From the NCBI RefSeq assembly GCF_003672135.1, contig NC_039507.1, forward strand, positions 10,974,290-11,038,289: a DNA stretch of 64,000 bases, read 5' to 3'. This DNA is from Ooceraea biroi (Eukaryota; Arthropoda; Insecta; Hymenoptera; Formicidae). The translations under genes were made by a program, and so were the position numbers. Below, in pieces: positions 57,694 to 64,000 of this stretch. Numbering within the stretch: position 1 is the stretch's first letter; each line of letters opens with the position of its first letter. Below the pieces are notes generated by a model that saw only the letters and a list, made by a program, of their open reading frames with translations, ran no database searches and was not told the origin of the DNA.

Positions 57694-58412
57694 CGTGACT
57701 AAATTAATTAAATAAATCTATCATAAAGCATATAACTAAGTTATACATATATATTGTTTTTGTGCTTTTAATATTTTCTTTTCCTTTTATATATGTTAAT
57801 ATTATTACTTCATAAATTTTTATATTAAAACTAGTATCAAGCTAAAGCTTCTAACATAATAAATGTGTCGGTTAGGTTGCTAAGCAAATAATATTCTTGG
57901 TTAGGTTAATAACAGACCACTCTACGTAAGCCTGTGGTTAATAATAAGTAGTGAAGCAAAAATGGTAAGTATCAATGGCGCTCAAAAATAACTAACAGCG
58001 GTTATACATTAATAATTAATATTGCAAATAAAAAAATTAAAAATGGGTGTGAGGTGGACGCCAGGACGTCACACATAATCGTAATAAATGTCACCTAAGA
58101 CCTTCGCAGTCGCGTAGCACCTAAACGACACGTCAGAGAACATGGGTTGTTTGACAAAAAATGGTCCTTTGTACAAGACCTATCGTCCCTCACAGTTTGT
58201 TGCAGAGGTCCTGAATCACCCTGTATATTTTACCCATTATATTTCTCCAATTCATCAATTAAACTATTTTTAATGAAATTTTTAAAATTTTTATTAAGCA
58301 GATTTTCGTTATTCTCCAAAATTTTTACTATTGATCTTATACGAAAAAAATATTAAACTATATTAATTATTAAAGCAATTTTTATTTTTACACTAATAAA
58401 TTTGATATTCAG

Positions 58413-59491
58413 GCTTTGGATAATGTTTTAAAAAAAATAACGGCTACTGAAAAAGAACGAATTAGTCATTATCTTCTTTATCTCGCAAATACCGCTAACA
58501 TAGAAGGTTTCGCTTCGAGAGTACTCAACAGTCCTTCCTTTTCGTCATTATTTAATGAAACGGAACTGATCATTCTTCGAAACGCGGTTGCTCCCGATGA
58601 GGTGGATTTGCCAGATTTGTTATTGCATAATGACTGGGGCATACCGTCTGTGCCATATATACGTGAGTGTAAAACAAACTATCGCGATAAAAAACTAAGA
58701 GATTTATTTTCATTGTACTTTACAGAAAGCGAGAGGATCGAAGTGTTTGAATTGAAACAGAAGTTGATAGAATCTCACGATTGTCACGTAATCCGAGAAA
58801 CGTTGATACACCTGGAAGGAAAACATCGTACGAAACCGTTGTGGCAGATAAATAACTGCTGGGAATTACCTATTCCGTTGTAAAGCGTTGTATTGTCGCT
58901 TCTCAGAGATTTCCTCCAGGATTATTCTTACATCCTACTGGCGAAAAGCTGGGAATTGGTTACTGCGAAAAATTTCTGTGGCGCTGTGAAGCTCCTCAAG
59001 GTGGACAGTGAGTTAGAGGAACACATAAAAAGCGGCGGTCCGCTGATCTTCAAGTTGTGCAAATTTGTGAGTTGGGAGTGCCTGCTCGTCGAGATATGGA
59101 AGTGCATCCACACGTGGCCAGCGACTATGTCTGTATGTACACGTTGATTCAAATATTGATTAAGTAATATTAAACAGAGGAAAAATAATTATTTTATGAT
59201 GATGATTTCATTATAACAAGCGCGACATCATTTCAGGTGATCTGCAAAGTATAATTGCACGGAGCAAACAGTGCCTTGGTGCGTTACAAGTGTCCGATCA
59301 GCTGATCCCGCGACGGGAAATAGTAGAATACTGTACAGTCTTTCTTTTACATATGGCAGAATGGGATTATCTTACTAGCATGGAGAAGCGTTGGAGTTAC
59401 ACTGAATTTGCAGCTGCTATTAGCAGCGTTTGTCAGGACATCGTTAAGTACAAGGGAACCCGCAAGTTTCCACGTGAAGCATGGGATATGG
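58413..59491 (+). pseudogene. INTS8: Integrator complex subunit 8, partial, in-frame stop
   Basis: The translated region matches the middle of animal INTS8, a scaffold subunit of the nuclear Integrator complex that links it to phosphatase PP2A and acts in snRNA and promoter-proximal RNA processing. Exon A is 58413-59136: ALDNVLKKITATEKERI, HVIRETLIHLEGKHRTKPLW, ELPIPL, a TAA stop at 58881-58883, then DFLQDYSYILLAKSWELVTA in the same frame. Exon B is 59237-59491: DLQSIIARSKQCLG, YCTVFLLHMAEWDYL, PREAWDMG. N- and C-terminal exons are absent. INTS8 is normally one essential gene, so this is probably a partial duplicate. A base error turning a lysine codon into the stop is the alternative. Confidence 0.75.
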
Positions 59492-59500
59492 GTATGTATA

Positions 59501-59692
59501 CTTCGTCCAGCGAGAGAACGTTATCGGAGTAAACGAAAACGCGTCCGTTCCGCGCAGATATCCGCCCTAGAGACCCCCCACTACGCCGCGATACAAGCGC
59601 GTTACTGCTATTATACACACCACCACTACGCCACGCTATCCCCACTTCGCTCGCCTATGCGCAGACGAATAACGTTCTCTCGCTGGACGGAG
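59501..59692. mobile_element. 192-bp MITE with TATA duplication
   Basis: Ends CTTCGTCCAGCGAGAGAACG and the complement of CGTTCTCTCGCTGGACGGAG, inverted over about 25 bases, flanked by TATA (59497-59500 and 59693-59696). The inside is GC-richer than its surroundings. It lies 9 bases inside the intron that follows INTS8 exon B. Confidence 0.88.
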
Positions 59693-59885
59693 TATAGTTT
59701 TATTAATTAAATTAATTAAAAATCATATGTGCTGTATTCATCTTACTTTGTTCTCCTTTCTTCGCCCTTCCTCTACTCATATAATATGTAACGAATGAAA
59801 CGGCAAACTTTTATGTTAAATTAATATTTTTGAATAAAATTAATATTTTCTTAAAAGTATGATTATTTCTCTATGATTATTTTAG

Positions 59886-60030
59886 ATAAAATTAAAAGAT
59901 AGAAGATCGAAAGAAGAAATTTTACATTTGGTCCCAGTAGAGATCAGCCACAGAAACGAAGTAGCAGTAGTAGCAACAGCGGAAGTTCTGGTACTGCATC
60001 AGGAGATATCGCTGCTAATATATATATTGA
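59886..60030 (+). pseudogene. Possible further INTS8 exon, serine-rich
   Basis: After an acceptor ATTATTTTAG, the phase that fits exon B gives DKIKR, a TAG stop, then RNFTFGPSRDQPQKR and a serine-rich run SSSSSNSGSSGTASGD. The phase agreement and the low-complexity composition suggest a linker exon of the same gene. The stop and the lack of following exons make it non-functional as it stands. Confidence 0.4.
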
Positions 60031-60478
60031 TATACACTACTCACAAAAATTAGAGGAAAACCAAACTTTTCTTAAAAAATAGGCAAATTTCAAGCAGCTG
60101 TAACTTTGTTAAAAATGAACGAAATTTAAATTTAAAAAAAGGATTTTAAAGCTTGAAACTTTTACTTTCAAACGGTTGCCATGAGTTTAAATTTCTGTGA
60201 CGTTTGGTAATTTTTACATACAAAAAACTGCGAACTGGACAAAATAAGAAAGTTTCTTTTCACTTTGAAGGTCTGTCACGTATCAAAAAAAATTCTGCGA
60301 AAATTCTAGACTTTTTATTGTAAAAGATTGAAGTTTTCTCTACAAAACACTTTTTTAAAATTTTTCTACGAGTTTTTGTTACTGAGTTATCGCCGATTAA
60401 ATAAAAATTGGCATTGTTTACTTTGATTGCTCATAACTCCGGTAAAAATCATCGCACAACAATTTAAAAAACGGATTC
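60031..60478. repeat. Host repeat into which the TTAA transposon inserted
   Basis: Sequence starting CACTACTCACAAAAATTAGA and continuing in a style that resumes at 63255 (AGCTGAAACTTTGC). The phrase TTTTAAAGCTTGAAACTTTT at 60151 resembles the insertion site itself. No genes. Confidence 0.5.
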
Positions 60479-60482
60479 TTAA

Positions 60483-63250
60483 GGAGGGAACCTACTTTAG
60501 AAGAGCGAAAAATAGGTGATTTTTAAGAATTTTTTGTAAAGGAAAAGTAATGTTTATATTTTTGAAAGTTTTAAGACCTTTTAATATTAGGTTTGAACCT
60601 TCGATATATATTTTTATTTAATAAAAAGAGCAATATTGTTATTGAAAATTTAATATTAAAATCCGTGCTTCGCCATCGGAGCTGCGTCATTGTGTACATC
60701 CTAACATCTTCAATTCTTGCCTGAAACAAAAATTTCAAGTATATTATTAATTTGTATGTTATTTTACCCTAAGTAAACCAAAAATATTTAAAAAAGTTTA
60801 AAAATGAAAATTTTGTACGACTGAAAAAAAAGTTACGATTTTTGGGAGGCAATGTCGTTTATGTTTATGCAAAAAACACATTGTTTAAATTGATTTTTGA
60901 TTAATGTTTTAGGTTCATCGAAGATGGTTGGCTATTATTTAACTAAAATACTTTGAACGAAGTCGATAGGTCAAATAGTTTTTTTGTAATCGTGTACACA
61001 AAATTCAAGAAAATGTGAAAAACACATTTCGAGGAAAACGCGTTTAAAGTTTTCGGTTTAAAAAACTAATAGTTATTGAGTACTTACAGAGCTCGAAGGC
61101 TAATCTGCTATACCAGCACCATACAGTAGTCCTTCAGCTTCCTCATGAAATTCATTTGTGGTAATTTGAGCCAGCCGACGAGCTGCTCGAGCCTCCTTTG
61201 TGCTGCTGAGTCTACGTCGCTCCTGCCTCGAGATGCGCTGCGTGTCGTACATATTAGCGAAATTCCGGCACTCTGGTCCAATGTTGATCTCTAATTGATT
61301 CATCATCTTCAAAAGTGATGAATATCCTTCATTGAAAATGCCGGCAGCAATAAAGGCGGCGATTTCAATAATATTTTTGCCGGAGTTCAAATGCTTCGGT
61401 GCTAGTCGCCAGACGGTCGCGTTGAAACTTTCGTTTGCATTTTGTGTATGTCCACCCATACATCGCGTTAAAAGGTCTTCATTGGACAAATCAGTATATA
61501 TTGGAATCAAATGCTCCTCAATATCTGGATGGAGTGGAGGGGGATGGTCGTACTCTTCCAATTTACCTGTCGCTTCATACTTCCGCCACTGGCACCAGCT
61601 GTCGGCTCCAGCCGGACAATTATCGTGCCGCGGATTTTCATTGCTTGAGCATAAATGTTCTAATGTTGCCCATATTGCTTTTTTCATGTTAGGCACAGAA
61701 TTGACATTTCGCCTTATCGCAAGCCCGTAATATTTTGTTAACTTTTTTATAAGGACGTCGGTCAATTTACCTTTACCGCCAAGCTTGTGCGTCTTCTTTG
61801 CATTTCGAAGTCGTGTGCCCATTCTTTTTTCAACGTGTCCAACGCACTCAGTTTTTATAACAGAAACATCGTCACCGTACGGATTCAAATTTAAAATTGC
61901 GTTGAATGTTTTCGAATCACCGTCTCCGATATAATTTGTGTATTTCACTTTGAATTTCTCTTCAGATCTTGAAACATTTCTTTCATGGCGTCGACCTCCA
62001 TTTTACCTGCTGAGCCAGAATGGTTTGCAAAACACTCGTTTTCGTGTTCTTCGTACCACTCAGTATATTCATCAGTATCTTCTTTCTTCCTCCAATATAC
62101 ACAAGCCTGGCAATAACTGCTTTTTACAACGAGATCTATCACTTTACCGCTGTAATATCCAATGATCGTCGTGACACCGAACAGAGAAGTAAATCCTCGT
62201 TTCTTCCACGATCCATCTCCACTTATTTTTAATTCAGTTGGTGGTCTTTCATTTTTCACATTTTCTGCTTTTTCTTCATCAACGACTTTTTCAGTCAAAT
62301 GATCAAAAACAGATTTTGCTACTTCATGCATATGTCGTACAATGCGATCGTATGTACCTATTGCTATACCTTGACCGATGTCCATAAGGCCACTGAATAT
62401 ATTTATTCCTTCTCTGCCAATGCCTAACAGTCTCAAAACAAACACAAGTCGTCGATTTATTTCGTAGCCAGTATGGATTAACGGTCCTGAATTTATTTCT
62501 GTACGACCACAAGTACATTTCACAATCAGTTTGAAACCGAAGCCACGTATCCCAGTTTCTTCAAATTGCATACTTTTCTTGCACTCCTTACAAATAAGCA
62601 TCTGTGCAAGCGTAGTAAAAACAGTAAAATATTCAATGATTCTGTAAGTGTGTTGTGGATTATAAACAATATTATCACTGATCGCAGTTTTCAGTTTTTT
62701 CGCGCTGGTACTCTGCTCCGTTTCATCACTTTTTTCCATATATTGATTGCCTTGAAAGTGTCTCTTCGTCGATCTAGATGCGCATTGAGATTCTCCGTGC
62801 TTCGCTTTTGGGTACATTTTGCTTTCCCAACGTCTGCATTGATCGAAAACTCAAACTCGACTAACCGCTAAGAGCAAGCAAGGACCTTGAAATATACTTT
62901 CTCTTTTCAACTTCCTTTGTCATTTTAGGCAGCTGTCCCGACTCTCTGTCTCTCTCGGCTACACTAACACATAAAAACACGTACACAGATCAGGTATACA
63001 CAAGCTGATTTGTTTTGACGAACATCTGAACCAATGAATAGAAGTGAGAGACTAAGAGGCTGTGCGCCTGTGTGTGTTGCGGATCATTGTCGTATACCTG
63101 CGCGCCATGCTTTCGTTGCACATGGCTAAATCTACCGAAGGACTTCGAATTTCGCTCTAAAATTTACAGAACATATTCCTAAAGAGTATTACTATTAATT
63201 TATGCACAAAAAAAAATCGATTTTTTCGACCCTATAAAGTAGGTTCCCCC
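60483..63250 (-). mobile_element. 2.77-kb DNA transposon in a TTAA site
   Basis: Ends GGAGGGAACCTACTTTA and the complement GGGGGAACCTACTTTA are inverted, and TTAA lies directly outside both (60479-60482, 63251-63254). The one large gene inside is on the minus strand. The TTAA target is known from piggyBac and Kolobok, but the transposase is not of the piggyBac type, so Kolobok-like is the best fit by inference. Confidence 0.8.
61100..62817 (-). CDS. Mutator-like / Kolobok-like transposase
   Basis: Two abutting frames (61945-62817 and 61100-61948) together give about 570 residues. The N-terminal part has CKECKKSMQFEETG and CTCGRTEINSG, likely metal-binding cysteines. The core begins LKISGDGSWKKRGFTSLFGV, a DG-x-W-x-x-RG-x-x-S motif of the Mutator-like transposase domain, then VVKSSYCQACVYW and, in the second frame, YIGDGDSKTFNAIL with a further acidic site, GHVEKRMGTRL, CMGGHTQNANESFNATVW. 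The shift at 61949-61951 is in a T-run (one base short), so the gene may be intact. It is the only probable full-length DNA transposase in the window. Confidence 0.82.
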
Positions 63251-63254
63251 TTAA

Positions 63255-64000
63255 AGCTGAAACTTTGCTCTATTGAACGGTTATACTTGCCCAAATTTTT
63301 TCGAAAACACATAACCATGCTGAAAATGGATGAATATAACGTAAAAATGAATGATTTTTCACTTTGTCATTTTTGACCTTAAAAACAATCGTACAGAATG
63401 ACAAAAAAATTTGTTCTTCACAGTTTTTAATACTTTTCAATACCATGAATTTGACAAAAATTTGCCGAATAGCTATAAGATTGTTTTCATGGTGGCCACT
63501 GTGGTTTTATGGGACAAAACTAAGAAATTGCTAAACTTCAGTAAGATAAAATGGAAAATAATGTTAATTAATGTTAAAAATTGATTTCTAGCGCACTATA
63601 TTAATCTTTATTAAGTCAGCAATAACAAAATACACACTTTTCTACCAAAAGTGAAAACAATTTGTGAACCGCCGGCGTTAGTTTTATCCAAAGCGTACCA
63701 CGTGGAGGTCGCACGGTCGGATTTACGCTTCGTTTTGTGTGTGTGTGTGTGTGCGTGCGTGTGTGTGCGTATGTATTATGTGGAGTGTATTAGTGATTAA
63801 TGCAAGATGGAGTGATTAACGCTAAAAAGAATTTAATAACGTGTATTTCCGCCTCTATTCAAAATGACTGCTCGCAATCAATTTCGCATATTGATGCAAC
63901 GACGTATTGCTCTTTGAGGGATTCGCTGCCAAGTTTGGCAAAGAACTGTGACAAGCGAAGCCAAATCGACGATGTTGGGATAGTTTTCGCGTACTTGGCG
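63255..64000. other. Right end: host repeat, GT microsatellite, unassigned sequence
   Basis: Repeat sequence continues to about 63600. A GT/GCGT microsatellite lies at 63736-63770. The last bases, GCGTACTTGGCG, equal the inner end of the CGCCAAGTACATAAAA MITE family, so another member probably begins at the window edge. No gene is visible. Confidence 0.55.
63736..63770. repeat. GT-rich microsatellite
   Basis: TG dinucleotides with GCGT interruptions. Confidence 0.9.

Larger units (their letters stand above)
53096..58073. mobile_element. 4.98-kb non-coding element with inverted ends and CATA duplication
   Basis: It starts TGTCACGTCCTGGGAAG and ends CGCCAGGACGTCACA; the first 13 bases are inverted at the end with one mismatch. 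CATA flanks both sides (53092-53095 and 58074-58077). TG and CA ends plus a 4-base duplication fit a retroviral-type integration, so this might be a very long solo LTR or a non-autonomous LTR element. Inverted ends and a 4-base duplication also fit a DNA element. The inside is AT-rich with GTCACTAGCGTA repeats (53988-54050), related TTACGCT phrases and an AT microsatellite, and no protein. Confidence 0.6.

Noticed and set aside
61332..62871. Plus-strand frames opposite the TTAA transposase
   Set aside because: Shadows of the minus-strand transposase, which has clear conserved motifs.
1..64000. CRISPR arrays, bacterial operons, riboswitches, tRNA or rRNA genes
   Set aside because: Looked for and not seen. 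The exon-intron genes and insect transposons show a eukaryotic nuclear source; tandem repeats here lack spacer structure.

Overview
The window reads as AT-rich insect nuclear DNA. The best guess is an ant or another hymenopteran, inferred from a vertebrate-type single-chain fatty acid synthase with short introns, a small tandem cluster of insect odorant receptor genes, a BEL/Pao retrotransposon, a Tc1-type element and a great many foldback (hairpin) repeats. No species name can be proved from the sequence alone. Two 100-N assembly gaps (24316-24415, 51755-51854) and repeated one-base shifts, mostly in homopolymer runs, point to a draft assembly with residual indel errors. Several 'broken' genes may therefore be intact in the animal.

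Region by region: 1-1938 is a truncated second copy of the acyltransferase/dehydratase part of a fatty acid synthase, ending abruptly beside a 187-bp hairpin element. 3131-11520 (+) is the main fatty acid synthase locus, six visible exons with domain order KS-AT-DH-pseudoMT-ER-KR-ACP. The first exon is not visible and the gene stops right after the ACP with no thioesterase. 11.7-17.4 kb is repeat-only: a 452-bp foldback, a 48-bp minisatellite, dispersed repeats and a 1.8-kb palindrome. 17538-24261 (-) is a nearly complete, young BEL/Pao retrotransposon with almost identical 0.41-kb LTRs and a 5-bp target duplication. 24.4-30.2 kb holds a 122-bp satellite, long-TIR elements, an orphan odorant receptor exon and a Tc1 deletion derivative.

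30856-32617 and 33145-35732 (+) are two odorant receptor genes whose exons splice into full-length open frames of 408 and 395 residues. They are followed by an orphan receptor first exon (37618-37848) and a decayed tandem copy of that region. From about 38.6 to 49.4 kb lies a giant palindrome: inner arms of about 3.9 kb are nearly identical around a 60-bp loop, the outer 1.3-1.5 kb are clearly diverged, and each arm carries the same nested 2.46-kb element, itself containing a 0.9-kb foldback. The outer arms keep a pair of related small reading frames.

The right end has a decayed Tc1/mariner-like transposase (51.9-52.9 kb, -), a 4.98-kb noncoding element with inverted ends and a 4-bp duplication (53096-58073), part of an Integrator subunit 8 gene with two in-frame stops (58413-59491 plus a possible exon to about 60030), a 192-bp MITE in its intron, and a 2.77-kb TTAA-flanked DNA transposon (60483-63250) encoding a Mutator-like/Kolobok-like transposase on the minus strand.

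The host genes do not form a functional unit. Fatty acid synthase feeds lipid and possibly cuticular hydrocarbon synthesis, the receptors act in olfactory neurons, and Integrator is a nuclear RNA-processing complex. What connects the window is the density of inverted-repeat DNA and its contact with gene breakpoints.
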